NCBI GenBank assembly: GCA_030248065.1
Contig: JASAMV010003076.1
Span: 25,539-89,538 of the forward strand
Direction: 5' to 3'
Source: Rhynchonema sp. JSB1_4
Taxonomy: Eukaryota; Nematoda; Chromadorea; Monhysterida; Xyalidae
Length of the DNA stretch: 64,000 nt
Below the pieces are notes generated by a model. It was given only the letters and a program-made list of their open reading frames with translations, was not told where the DNA came from and made no database searches. Positions 1-11,676 of the stretch are shown here, piece after piece. Numbering within the stretch: position 1 is the first letter of the stretch; each line of letters starts with the position of its first letter. The position numbers were made by a program, and so were the translations under genes.

Positions 1-3000
1 TTGGCAGCCAGTAAGTGGTGTAATCGTAGTATTCGCGTTTGGCGTCATCTGGAAGATAATGTCCTTGATCATCAGAACGTGAGACCTCCATTTCTTGGTG
101 ATCGGTAATGCAATGTTGGCAGCAAGCCATGAAACATCAGCTAGCTGCACCATGGTGGAACCAATGCCTACGGCCTGACACAACAACGTACCTCCCTCAA
201 ACCACACGACATTGTGCACACCACTATTTTCACCATAGTCAATGTCAAACGTGTTCAATTGAAACACCACAAATTCTAGTGTGGCGCGATACATTTGCAC
301 CAGCTGGACGACCACTGGCTCGGCCAGGACACCGCTCGTTTGGTTCTGCAAACATGTATGAACTATCCTTTTCAAAGGGACGCGAGAGCATTGAGTAACT
401 GTTGTATTTAGCAAATTATTGAAAAAAAATTAATTTGGAGTCCTGTCTACGCCTAGGTTTCGCGGGGTATTCGAGACCATCGGCGTGACGTTGTACCCCC
501 CGGTCGCTCGACTCGTTCAAACCCAATCTTTGCGACGCAGTTGGTTGCAATTAGTGCCCTGAGCCGAACACCAACCGACTAACCGGGTATCTACACTGTG
601 CAGCAGCAAGTGCGCCCGCATAACAGCTGACAATGGCATTGGCCCGGATCGCCGTGTCCGACCAGGGATATCGCTGATGTTGATTTGATGTTTGCTCCAA
701 CGACGTCATCATTGTGTGCAGATGCATACGAGGCAACACTGGATCGGTGGTTAGACGCGGGTACAAACGCTGAGCTGATGCTGAATCGGCGTTGTCGTCG
801 ATGTTTGAGTCGTGGTCAGTTAGACAACGCGCTGCAATTGGAAACGAGCAAGTAAACAGATGACTTTTTGCTGTAGAATGCACCAAAATAGCTTTTATTC
901 TGTAGTGACCTCACCGACTACAAGTCTGGTGGCTGGCGAGCCCAGACGATCCACTACTACACCTCGAAATTCTGGCCGTTGTACACTCACATTCCATTGA
1001 CTTCTGAGGATACAACATACCGGATGGTTCATACGACAAACAATTCCGCGTATTTCTGACTATATAATCCGTTCATTTCACAAAACAGCACTCCCATAAA
1101 CGCACGATAGCACGGCTCCGTCCGATAAATGTGTTGGTTTTTACTCGTGTCCACGAAGGGCAGAATCGGAAAAATGTCTGGCAACTTCTGTTGAGCTGTC
1201 GCTGTTATCTGCAAGACAAACAACTATAGGAGGCAGCAGTGATGTAGTTGGTCCGAGCAAGAAAGCTAGCTAGCTGGAGGGGTCCGGCGCAAGAAAGCTA
1301 GTTAGCTAGCCGGGTACCCCGATTTGGGGGGTATTGGTCCAGAAGTCAAAAACAGGGGTATAAAAATTGGTCGAAATTATGCTAAAATAAGCCTTAAAAT
1401 GCGTATTTTTGTGCACGTGTGAGAAAATTTGAACGAATTTGACCATTTTGGCCCATAAAATGGTCATTTTGTCACTAAAATCAACACTTTTTTTACTTGG
1501 TGACCGGAGCAAGAAAGCTACCTAGCAGTTGGGGGGGGGGGTAATACCCCCCGTACCCCCCCCCCCAACCACGTCACTGGGAGGCAGGCAAAACTCAAGC
1601 AAAAATACGCACACCTCATCAGGAGTTAGCAACGTCGGCAACGGCTTGGATTGGACCACCGAAATGTGCGGATTGTGCCGGAAACAGATGGCCGGCGCCT
1701 CACCAGATTGTGGTCTCAGCGCGTTTATCTGCAAAATTAGAACAAACAACATTATTGTGGAAGAATCGGCAAAAAGAACAATAATCAAGTCACTCGAACC
1801 AAGCTATTGCGATAGTGCCGTTGCTGCTTCAATTGTGATAGACGGCCGGCGAACGATAAACAGCGACGGTGCAGATCGGATAACACTATTTCGCTGAAAA
1901 CAATGAATCGTTGCAAAACGCTGACGCGACGAACACAATCACAAACATCTCCAACTCACTATTTTCTATGTTCGGGCGTGCCATGCACATACGGATGTTT
2001 CATCCACCACAACAACGGGTCGTGTCGACGGGGCAGTCTCTCCAATGACGGATCATAGACGTGCGCTTGTAGGATGCCATGTTTCAATCGCTGCTTCAGT
2101 TGGCTGGCCTGCACAAATCAAGCTGATGAATCTTGTCGAACATTACTTTTGTGAAATTACCGACACAAGCTTAACACCTTTTTATATCGTTCGTCATCGG
2201 AAGGCCACGGCAATTCCATATTGCCAGTCTCGGCGTGATGTTTCACGTACTCACGCAGCCACTCTGGCACCTGGTCGGAATCAGTGATTTTCGCTGGTAA
2301 GTGGTCGTAGCCCACGGCGTTCGTCAAATTCTGGAAACAACGAACAACGTTCGACAATTCAGTAGTTTTTTGTGTCAGCTAAATAAGGATCGGCAAACGT
2401 CAGGACTCAGAATAATGGTGCGATGTCACAAGTTTCATTCGAAAGTTGTTTATTTGTCTCTGGAATCACCATTTATGCTGTCGCTGAGCCGATAGTGTCA
2501 TGAACTTATGACAAGCACTGAAATAGCCTTGATGCAGATAACCCCCCCCCCCCCCCCGCCGCACCCCCGTATGACCAACCAAAACCGGAATGAACACAAC
2601 CCAACCAACCGACACGAACTACCAGGTTTTAAGAAGCCAGTTACACGTGACAAGCACCAACCAGAGCCTGATCGACTCCTTCACCCATCGGTTCAGTGGC
2701 GTCGAACAATCGCACGGCCGTGTCGTGATAATGACGATGTTCAGTCACGTCAGGCACGCTCAATGCTGGATGCTTGATTTTGTGATCGATTTTCGGTCGC
2801 GGTCGTGGAAAATCGGGATCATTCGGATCATAGACCGTTATTCCACGTTCCTGCAAAGAAACGAGGAGTTGATGTTTCACGTGTCCCACGTTCGCGTCAA
2901 GCAGAGCAAGGTTCATAAACGCAAAATTGATCACAAACCCACAGCCAAACCTGGAGAAATGCAGGCGGCTGGTAAGCCAGTCGTTTGTGGAGTCGGTTTC

Positions 3001-3079
3001 GTCGAAAGTAGAACTGTTTCAGAATCAAAGTATGCAGTTTCTCAAACTGTTTCTGCGGACGAAACTTGTAGAAAGGCAT
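1..3079 (-). CDS. mrpl37: Mitochondrial large ribosomal subunit protein mL37 (MRPL37-like), 3' end outside window
   Basis: Structural protein of the mitochondrial large ribosomal subunit. Eleven exons join in one frame on the minus strand: 3079-2951, 2850-2662, 2330-2178, 2108-1960, 1893-1794, 1728-1573, 1208-1042, 1003-915, 831-584, 345-192 and 48-1. The last continues past the window edge. The identification rests on the C-terminal part, which reads EPVVVQLV, then FVVFQLNTFDIDYGENSG, then VVWFEG and YYDYTTYWLP. These match the order and spacing of the conserved C-terminal block of the mL37/mS30 family. The N-terminal half is divergent but holds family-like stretches such as DPLLWWMKHPYVHG. 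The start ATG at 3079 follows an A-rich leader and is the first in frame; an upstream exon cannot be excluded. The weakest junctions are those of exons 7 and 8. A mitochondrial targeting sequence is plausible but not proven. Confidence 0.85.
1258..1530. repeat. Repeat bounded by GCAAGAAAGCTA words, in intron 6 of mrpl37
   Basis: Three direct copies of the word GCAAGAAAGCTA lie at about 1258, 1291 and 1508. They enclose an AT-rich interior with repeated AAAATGG/CCATTTT words and are followed by G and C homopolymer runs at 1530-1566. The interior resembles the delimited small transposons elsewhere in the window, but I see no clear inverted ends or target duplication, so the class is open. Confidence 0.4.
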
Positions 3080-3204
3080 TTTTAACTGTCACTCTTACAG
3101 GTACTGTTCCTGGACGTTGGTTGAGCAACTACCGAACCCGGCTCCGGCCGGCGAATTCGTTACCTAAAAATAGGCCACACATTCTTGTATTTAAACCAAA
3201 TTAA

Positions 3205-3690
3205 AAGCGAGTTACCCGATAGGTCATGAAAATAGCCGATACCCGATACTTCGAAAATAAAGCGATACCCGACAGAGCCAAAATAACAATAAAAACACCG
3301 TTTTTATAGCAAAACTGAGGTTTTTGGCAAACGTCGCACGGACTGTACCTTGCGGCCAAAAAGAGGGGGAGATACCGGGGTACTGCACCCAGAATTTGGG
3401 GGGAAATCCAATTTGGGGGAGGGGTGGAGGGAAGAAATTTTAGGGGGAGATACTGCACCATACTACTTTCGCGAGAATTCAATTTTTATACGTTAAAATG
3501 CGCATAAATCGCGCGGAGCGCACTTTGGTCGATTTTGACTCGATTTTTGGCCATTTTGGACAAAAGGGCGTACTTTTGGGGTGAAATCTTGGAAAAATTG
3601 GGGGAGATACTGTACCAGAGGGGGGAGATAAGGTACCTCAGGGGTGCCGATACCCGATGATACCTTCCGATCTCTGCTGTTCACTACACA
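3205..3690. repeat. GATACCCGAT/GGTAC-rich repeat, unclassified
   Basis: The 2 kb between mrpl37 and the next gene is made of repeats. This part has GATACCCGAT words at both sides (about 3238 and 3652) and G-run units such as GGGGGAGATACTG. The units resemble the iterons of the neighbouring hAT-like elements. No ends or duplication could be fixed. Confidence 0.35.
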
Positions 3691-3691
3691 C

Positions 3692-4030
3692 CAGTGTAGT
3701 TCCTGGGGGGAGGGGGTCCCCCTCGGGTACGTCTGTTCCCCCTCCATGGTACGCCTGCCACACTGTTCCACCTCCGGGTACATCTGCTCCCCCAATTTTT
3801 ACCTAAAACAGGCAAATTTTGGCCTGAAATAGGCATTTTTAGGCATAAAATGAGTGATTTTTAGGTCAATGTCGTCAAAAATCGCCAAAATACCCTTTTT
3901 ATTGAGATTTTTTCCTAAAGGGGCAAAAATGAGCCAAATTTTCGACCTCAAAAAATGACTTTTCTCCAAATTTGGGTCCTCCCTCCCCTTCCGGGTCCTT
4001 AACCCCTTCCCCCCAGCCCCAGCGCCCCGG
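3692..4030 (+). mobile_element. hAT-type MITE, family A, one end only
   Basis: Begins with the family A terminal sequence CAGTGTAGTTCCTGG, then C/G runs, three GGTAC iterons with the core GTCTGTT or a close variant, and the common AT-rich interior of TTTTAGGC-like words. The far end is missing. The sequence runs into a truncated copy of the Tc1-like MITE whose end, ending CAATACGG, lies at about 4034-4054. It matches the complete copy at 40099-40501. Confidence 0.75.
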
Positions 4031-4055
4031 GGGGTTCTATTTCCGACAATACGGT

Positions 4056-4838
4056 AACCCGGCCCGATTCCCACATCTGGTACAGTAGGTATCCCCCCTA
4101 TCCGAGCCCGGTATCCCCCCTTTCCGAGCCCGGTACAGAAGGTATCCCCTCCAGAGCACCTCCAACACTGATCCCCCCCGATGTTTGGCATGGTACAGTA
4201 GGTAAGGTATCCCCCGATTTTCACCCCGGTACAGTAGGTATCCCCCGATTTTGCCCCCAAAATGCCAATTTTTTACCAAAATGGCCAAAATTAGTGTAAA
4301 ATCAGTGATTTTTACCGTATTGTCGGAAATAGAACCCGGGGGGGTCTATTTTTTCACTGGGGTCATTTTGGGGGGTTCAATTTATGGGAAGGTGACAATT
4401 ATTGGGGGGGTTATATTTTTCATTTGGCCCCCCGACGAAAAAAATCATTGTTAATAATGCCCATAAAAATGGCTTGTTTTCGGTATTTTCTAACTTCAAC
4501 AGCGGCAATTATGCTTAAAAGCTGTATTCTGTTGTGTACGCAAGCTTAAACAACGTTTGACACAACAACACAGCCCTACCATACCACTAATCTGTGGTAC
4601 GGTGAAGGTTGGGGGTGGGGTTCTATTAATGGGGGGGTCAATTAATGGGGGGTTATATTTTTGATTTCGAGCCATTTAGGGGGGGTTCAATTAATGGGGG
4701 GTTCTATTTCCGACAATACGGTACCTCAATACTCAAAATTCACCCAATTCACGCGCTACGCGCGCAAATACTACGTTTTCACACGATTCCACAAATAATA
4801 AAACATTAAAAATTTTCACCCAGACCCAATAACCTAAC
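4056..4838 (+). repeat. Family B repeat copies, interrupted by a Tc1-like MITE
   Basis: Several GGTACAGTAGGTATCCCC iterons lie between 4080 and 4255. One family B end (ACCTCCAACACTG) finishes at 4170, and a second unit starts beside it. The second unit shares the interior and the GCGCTACGCGCGC palindrome (about 4755) with the complete element at 37546-37913, but is split by the element at 4315-4721. Confidence 0.65.
4315..4721 (+). mobile_element. Tc1/mariner-like MITE, copy 1, 407 bp with TA duplication
   Basis: Perfect inverted ends CCGTATTGTCGGAAATAGAA face each other at 4315 and 4721 and are flanked by TA on both sides (4313-4314 and 4722-4723). Removing the element and one TA restores the sequence TTTTTACCTCAA seen uninterrupted in the related repeat at about 37695. 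The interior holds C/G-run units of the TTAATTGACCCCC type and no reading frame for a transposase, so it is non-autonomous. A second copy in opposite orientation is at 21401-21810. Confidence 0.9.
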
Positions 4839-4942
4839 GTGTCGGTCGTTGACTATAACTTCGTTCGTCCAAAACATCAACAACATTTTCTTTTTTGGGG
4901 GCCAAGTTTAACTTCGAATATTCAATCTACAGTAACCTGTCC

Positions 4943-4950
4943 TATAAAAG
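4943..4950 (+). promoter_or_regulatory. TATA box of the PKTAMAPT repeat gene
   Basis: TATAAAAG stands about 130 bases before the ATG at 5081, which leaves room for a start site near 4975 and a leader of about 100 bases. Repeats end just upstream, at about 4838. A TATA box fits a gene with strong tissue-specific expression; this is inference. Confidence 0.55.
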
Positions 4951-5080
4951 CGTCCCATTTTTTGGAAACACGTCATTCTAATATTTTTGCTTCAACCATT
5001 ACTGAGCTGACTTCGACGCCATATCAACTGAAACATCACCGATTCAAGCCTACACCGATCATCGTCACAACATCACCAAT

Positions 5081-7551
5081 ATGTCTCGTCCGACTCAACA
5101 ACAATCGGTCTACATGGGCAGCCCTGCAGGTTTTGCTGATTTTTGTGGTGGCTTGAGTTTTATTTATTACAAAACCACGATCAGCGATGTATTTCACATG
5201 TATTTCAGCGCCAGGTGCGGCGGCACCAGTTCAATCAGTCTACATGGGAGGTCCAGGTGCGAGTGGTGCCCCATCGCCTCAATCCGGTCCTGGTGCTGCG
5301 CCACCCGGCTCTGTCTGGATGGGCGCTCCCACTACCGGCGGTGCATCGCAAATGGGTCAAGGAGGAACAGTAAGACTTTCCCAGTTGCACAAGTCATCTA
5401 ACACAATATCTTAACGCAATTTATTTCAGTCAACGACTGCTGGACCAAAGACCGCAATGGCCCCAACTTCATACGGACAAGCACCACAACCTGATACTCA
5501 AACGGCTATGATACCACAGGGCGGCGCATCACAAATGGGCGGAGGACCGAAAACAGCAATGGCGCCAACGACTTACGGTAACAAAAACCATTTATGATGC
5601 CCCTGCGCAGCTTAAAATGTATATGTAACCATAACCAGCCAACGCTCTGTTTTTTCAGGTAGCGCGTCAGCAATGGGCGGCGGTCCCAAAACGGCGATGG
5701 CCCCGACGGCGTACGGTGCAGCACCTGGAGGTTCGCAGTCGGAGCTCGGTGGACCAAAAACAGCCATGGCGCCGACCACATTCGGTGCACCAGGCCAGTC
5801 CCACATTGTGCAGTGAACTACATACTGTAATTAGTAACTCACAAGTGAAGCTGAATTGTAGGGGCGACATCTCAATCTCAAGATCCGAAGACAGCAATGG
5901 CGCCGACGGCGTATGGCGGTGCACAAAGTATGCAACACCCGATCAAGTTTCCATCAAAATGTGTATGAAGTTCTATGCTTGTGTTGACAGGCGCTTCCCA
6001 AGATCCCAAAACAGCGATGGCTCCGACGGCGTATGGTGCACCTGGAGGTTCGCAATCGCAGCTCGGTGGACCAAAGACCGCCATGGCACCGACCACATTT
6101 GGAGCGCCAGGTGAGGCCCAATGATTAATTGGACTACTGTATTTTGGGAAACTAAGCCCAAATTACGTGGTATTTTGTAACAAAACTGACTTTCAGGTGC
6201 AACATCTCAAGCGGGTGATCCGAAAACAGCAATGGCGCCAACAGCTTACGGTATCACTGGGGTCGGGCTTACATCGTTTTTGATGTGTAGACTTTGGTGC
6301 TGATATCAAACATTGATTTTTACCTAGCTGTTAGCATCTTTATGTCAACTTGGCAAGGATCATACAGGCCCGTTCTCTGGTTTTAAGTGACCGACCAACG
6401 ATTTCATTTCCTCAGGTGGTGGTCCCAAAACGGCGATGGCTCCAACCGCGTACGGCACCGCCGGTTCACAAATGGGGGGAGGTCCCAAAACCGCGATGGC
6501 TCCAACTGCGTACGGTACCACCGGTTCACAAATGGCGGGAGGTCCGAAAACGGCTATGGCTCCGACGGCGTATGGTGGTGCACCTCAAGGCTCGCAGATG
6601 GGTGGCCCGAAGACAGCTATGGCGCCAACCGCCTACGGAATCGGTGGGAATCGTTTTTTGGGATTTTGTTCTAGTTTCTTGCTAAATTCAATGTAAGAGT
6701 CACATACGAACGAAACTATATACGTGTATGCGACGGGATCACCAACTTTGATGCCGCTCATAACGTAGTAGCTCGTTTGACAAACATCTGCAAATCTCAA
6801 CTTTTTGCATTCAGGTTCACAAGCGGGCGGTGCGCCATCGTACGTTGGTCAAAGTCAGAACGCGGCCGGTGTTGACCCGGGCACCGGTTGGTTCAATGTG
6901 CCTCCACCAGGCAGTGTGATGCAGCAAGCTCGACCCGCAGCACCAGTCGGCTCGGTGTACATGGACGCGCCCGGTGCGCCGCAGATGAACCCACGACCGC
7001 CCAACGAACAACAAGGTATCACGGCAGGTAGGGTGGACGCTCTGTGTGACTAGACACTGGACACTCGTTGGTATACCACAGTGAAGCTCGCGTTGGGTGT
7101 GGTTTAAAAACTTTTGAGTTTGTGTGTAGCCTTTGTGGCACTTATGTAATTTTAGGTACCTGCTGATATTTTTGTCCAGAACTTTTATTAAATTTCGATT
7201 CGGCTCCTTGGTTGTCCTTTTTGCCCACTATAAGCCTAAGTCTGCGTCATGCCTAAATCCAGGCCAAAACCACCACCGACGCAAGGTTTACTGTTTTGTA
7301 TTGTCCAATCACTGTCAGTCACCAATACGTCGAATTGGATAGGACTGGCGGTGAAAAAGTCTGAGGCGATAAAAGTTGGCATATCCATCATTTTTTTAGA
7401 GAAAATGTTTGCTTTAGAGAAAACTTTTGCACCGCTCAGTTCATTCAATCGTCACTGTATGTCATTCTCTGTAAAACATTCCCCAATCTGAACAACTCTT
7501 CCAACTTCAGGCGGAGGCGCTGCTCCCGGTGGTCGCTCAGTGTACATGTGA
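5081..7551 (+). CDS. Unrecognised low-complexity protein with about 11 PKTAMAPT repeats
   Basis: I do not recognise this protein. Exons: 5081-5129, 5209-5369, 5430-5577, 5659-5809, 5862-5927, 5991-6110, 6197-6250, 6416-6643, 6815-7015 and 7511-7551, all in one frame, about 400 residues. It has N-terminal QSVYMG motifs, a middle of about eleven units of the form GPKTAMAPTAYG joined by GGSQ/GASQ linkers, and a Gly/Pro-rich end closing with SVYM. It is rich in Gly, Ala, Pro, Ser and Thr and has no signal peptide or membrane segment. The repeat recalls actin-binding calponin-type repeats only loosely. Exons 4 and 6 carry a nearly identical unit (GGPKTAMAPTTFGAP), pointing to recent internal duplication. 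The exon 4 donor is GC instead of GT at the place where exon 6 has GT. AATAAA lies at 7585. Small exons between 7016 and 7510 could be missed. Confidence 0.8.
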
Positions 7552-8367
7552 CCTGAATTCTATCCGAAACAGAATTATGTGAAAAATAAATTTGAATGAA
7601 AATTGAAAATTTTGATCGAAAAAATAAAAATTTTAAATTTCAATCTCAATCTGGTGAAGAGGGAAAAGTAGAAATTTTTCGACCCTCTAAAGCTTGTGAT
7701 CAATTTTCCTGCCGAATACACCGAAATATGACCACTACTGTTAATGCTTTTTGAGCGGTTCATCAGAAACAAAAGTTGTGTAAAAATACCATGATACAAA
7801 GATTAATGAACTGATTACTGCGATCACAATGTTAAGATGACATGGAAAGCAATAAAACTGGTTACATCCAACATTTGGAATGTTTTTTGGCGCAAGGATC
7901 TGTACGTCCTGGTTCTGTTTTGCTCTGTAGAACTTATTGATGTCTCCCGGGGATCATTACGGTCGTCGGTGCATTACATGTTTGAATCGGGGCATGTGCG
8001 GTAGCGAGGGAGAGACATGAGAAACTTGTTTGCCTCTTGTATTCAACTTTTATATGAACGGGGAGAGCCATATTTCCTCAAGTGTGTTTGCGAGAGCAAA
8101 CATTTTTCAACTTGTTATATTATCTTCAAACGCTTACACGTAACCCAAATCCCGTACGTATCTCGTTCCACATGAAATACAGTGACTCGTTTCACGTGGG
8201 TTCTACAGACGTGATTATTTATGTATTACATATATTTATTATTTATTGTAATATAAGCTGCAGAAAAATGCAATCAGCCGTTGCTACGAGGAGACACTCT
8301 TGATCCAACTTATACGTATGTAATTGTCACGTTCAGGAGGCGTATAATTTAGCTAAAAGACCTAGCT
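7552..8367. other. Intergenic, nothing recognised
   Basis: Between two converging genes. It contains the poly(A) signal of the upstream gene (7585-7590) and AT-rich sequence near 8210-8260. No coding exon, RNA gene or delimited repeat is visible. Confidence 0.6.
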
Positions 8368-11300
8368 TCACAGTTGGGATTTCTTGGTTGCCATTTGGTC
8401 GCGCAAAATACGTCGCAGAATTTTGCCACTCGGCGATTTCGGTATTTCGTTCACAAACCGGACCGCCGACAGTCGTTTGAAATGAGCGACGTGTCCTCAA
8501 ATTGTACTGTACGTCGTCTCCAAAAATATTCCAAACAAATTAGAAAGAAAAAACGAATATTATTCTAACCGGCGACAAAATCAATAATGTCACTCGCTGG
8601 CACGCTGGCTCCGGGCTTCTTTACGATGAATGCAATTGGAGTCTCGCCAGCGTAGTCATCGGGCACACCTGGAAACAAATGCACGAACTCTATCGCACTT
8701 ATTTCAAACAAGCGAAATTAAAAAATTTATCATACCAATTACAGCAGCGTCTTGAACACTGTCATGCTGCAACAGCAGGTCTTCCAGCTCAGCAGGGGCC
8801 ACCTGGTATCAATACAAAAAAGTATCGGTTCACGCAAACCCACGTTTGGGCTGAACTCTGACAAACGAAAGCGAAAAGTTTTACTACGCACTTTTCGCTT
8901 TTTGCTTTTCGCGTTTGTCAGAGGGCAAAAGCGAAAAGCAATCAAAATCAGTCATCACTCATCTCACTCATCAATCTGGACTGTGAAACAGTTTCTTTAT
9001 CGATCGTCTGTGACTAAGCGCAATATTAATGACGTTGGTTTGGTACTGTATATTTTGTGCTCTTTTCGCTTTTGTCCTCTGACAAACGTGAAAAGCGAAA
9101 AGTTGATTTTTCGTTTTTCGCTGTTCGCGTTTGCCAAAGTTTAGCCAGGCTCAGGCAATGCAAAGGTGTACCGTTACCTGAAATCCTTTCACTTTTATCA
9201 GTTCCTTCAGCCGATCGACAATGTAGTAGAATCCGTCTTCATCATAGTAACCAATGTCACCTGAATCTCCACATTCAATTAAAGGGACAAAAATTGCGAA
9301 ATTCTGTGAAAGCCTATTCGAGAGAATGCGAACCCGTATGGAGCCATCCCTCGTTGTCAATTGTCTCAGCCGTTTTGGCCGGATTGTTTAGGTATCCCAG
9401 CATCATTCCCGCAGTGCGCACCAGAAATTCACCAATCTTGTTGGCACCTTCCACTTCTTTGCCACTTTCTGGATCGAGTAGCTAAAATTGCGATCCACTA
9501 GTCGTTGTAATTCATAAAACTTTATAATGAAATGCTTAATTAGTCGCTAAATTCATGAAAAAACCCACCTTGAGCTCTGTATTCGACACCAGAATTCCAA
9601 CGCTGCCGTGTTTCGCCTTGTCAACGGCAATCGGAGGCATGAGATGCGACACGCCATGCTCGGTCATACCGTAACCTACAGCATGCCATCGCTTGGTGTA
9701 CGTTATGCATTTCCGCCACAGAACATCAGACACCACTTAAAAATAAACCACACCTTGAACAACAAATTTCACATTTTTATGCCGTTTCACAAATTCCATA
9801 GTTAGGTCTTTGCCAACGGGGGCAGCGCCAACGAAAACACTTTCCACCGAGCTCAGGTCGTATTTCGACACGATCGGGTGTTTGGCCAGGAAGACCATCA
9901 TTGGGGGTACGATGTACAACATTCGGATCTGAAACCTCAGATTGGGGAATAACGTGGGCCAATATCAAATAGAAGAATTGTCCGGTTCAGTTTTGTCTTT
10001 ATCATGTAACCAGGCTTACTGATGCCACTAATCTCGACGAACGTAATACAACAGCTTGTTTATGAGCCATCAGGGAACAACTCTTACATTTGTCAAAAGT
10101 TACGGCATCAGTATTGAAATCCAGGAACTTGGTGCAAGTAGTCCGTGATTAAGGCGAGACCAGGAGGGACCGGCTTCCAAGTTTGATTCAGGTCAACAAA
10201 AGGCTTGACACAAAGTTGGGGCATAACTGTTTTTCTGACCTTGTAATCCTGAATGAATTGCAAGAACGCCTGGGGCTCGAACTTGGGCACCACGATTTGT
10301 GTGACTCCGTCCATCATACAGAATACGGACATGATGTAGCCGTAGATGTGGAAAAAGGGCAGAATCGCGAGGTTGGTGTCGCCCTTCGTTGGGAAAAGGA
10401 AGAACGCACGGCTGAAAAACACTGGTCGCAAAGGTTTTTGAACGCTGGATGCTTTGTTCGTTTAATCACAGGCAAGGGACATGTTACAGCGCAACTGTTT
10501 TGCACTCAGCTCACGACTTGTTCACTGAAGCTACGGTCAAGTGATAGGTCAGGGGATCTAACTTGAGTGCCCGGGCGTAATTGCTCTGCAGCATGTAATG
10601 GGGCACAAGCACTCCCTTTGGAAGACCGGTTGTGCCGCTGGAATACGGCATATAACACACCTGTGAAACATCAAGGATGATTATTTGGACCGGTACATGA
10701 ATTAGAAAAAATAAAATGAAAAAAATTACGTCAGTTTTCGTATAAATCTTCACGTTCGGTAATTCACTGTCGTTAGGTTCGATGTCAATGATTTCAGTGG
10801 CCTTGATCAGGTTCACCCTCCGTCCCCTGTACTTTGCCGCGTCGTACGGACCGACCACAACGATTCCCTTGAATATACAGGAAATTCACCCCAGGCATTC
10901 AGGATTCACCACCTCAAATAATTATATTTTTAAGCTGCTTAGCCAACCTTGACTTGATTCGAGAATTCTTGTTCGCACAAATCGACGAAAACATCCAGCT
11001 GTCCAGCGAATGTGAGCACCAGTTTCGAACCATTGTCTTTCAGATAATGCGATAGCTCATCTGGGATTTACAAATTGCTTGTTATTGGTCACTGATGATG
11101 ACCTGGACATACTATGATGAAAACTTGCAACTAGAGTCTGAAAACGGGTGCATATTTCCAAAATAATAACAACAAATCGAACTTACGTTTCTGGTAGACC
11201 GGATTCAAGCAGGCCGGCACCGCACCAATGATGTTCGCACCGAGCATCATCGGAAAGTATTCGACGCAGTTGGGCAGGGAAATGCAGACAACATCCCCTG

Positions 11301-11676
11301 AAATTTGCCACAAGCGTGACCAGTGCGCGGTTTGCTGCAGGCACCACGGACCCTTGATTAAAAGTGCGACCAATTAAATTTATTTCGAAAATCATTTATT
11401 GCGCCCTTCTACCTTTCTTGATGCCTCTTCGATGGAAGGCCAACGCTGAAGCCCTGGTCATTCGACTGACATCGTGGAAGGTGTACTTTTGCTTGGTCAC
11501 ACCGTCGATCTAAATTTTCTAGTACTTTGATAAAAATACAGTATGCATCCGATCCAGTAAACGCAGCAACTTACCATAGCCACATCAGCACCATGTTTGA
11601 TGCAGGCATCAAGGAAGGACTCATGCACTGGCCGGTCCACTACGTGAACATCGGGAAGATCGGATTTGACCGGCAT
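8368..11676 (-). CDS. Acyl-CoA synthetase of the 4-coumarate:CoA ligase / luciferase-like family
   Basis: Activates a carboxylic acid with ATP to an acyl-adenylate and transfers it to CoA; the substrate cannot be read from the sequence. Fourteen exons: 11676-11575, 11509-11413, 11297-11187, 11060-10948, 10867-10730, 10660-10535, 10383-10240, 9928-9754, 9675-9569, 9481-9334, 9260-9178, 8802-8736, 8668-8570 and 8495-8368. They sum to 1638 bases, 545 residues, the usual family length. AMP-binding motif [10 protein letters not shown] lies at about 194-203, GYGMTE at 336-341, the hinge block [19 protein letters not shown] near 420, and the catalytic lysine motif PSGKILRR near the end. The protein ends SQL, close to a peroxisomal targeting signal but not the canonical SKL. 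The ATG at 11676 is the first in frame of its exon and gives the right length. Firefly luciferase belongs to the same superfamily; nothing here suggests bioluminescence. Confidence 0.95.
8858..9140. repeat. Fold-back repeat in intron 11 of the acyl-CoA synthetase
   Basis: Words such as AAAAGCGAAAAG and their complement CTTTTCGCTTTT are repeated on both sides of a short centre. GACAAACGAAAGCG near 8861 faces TCTGACAAACGTG and TTTTCGCTTTT near 9063-9085. The intron is about 375 bases, longer than most in this gene. It could form a long hairpin. No target duplication was found. Confidence 0.55.

Noticed and set aside
5430..6643. Calling the repeat protein a calponin family member
   Set aside because: The unit PKTAMAPTAYG lacks the calponin repeat core and there is no CH domain; only a loose resemblance in composition.
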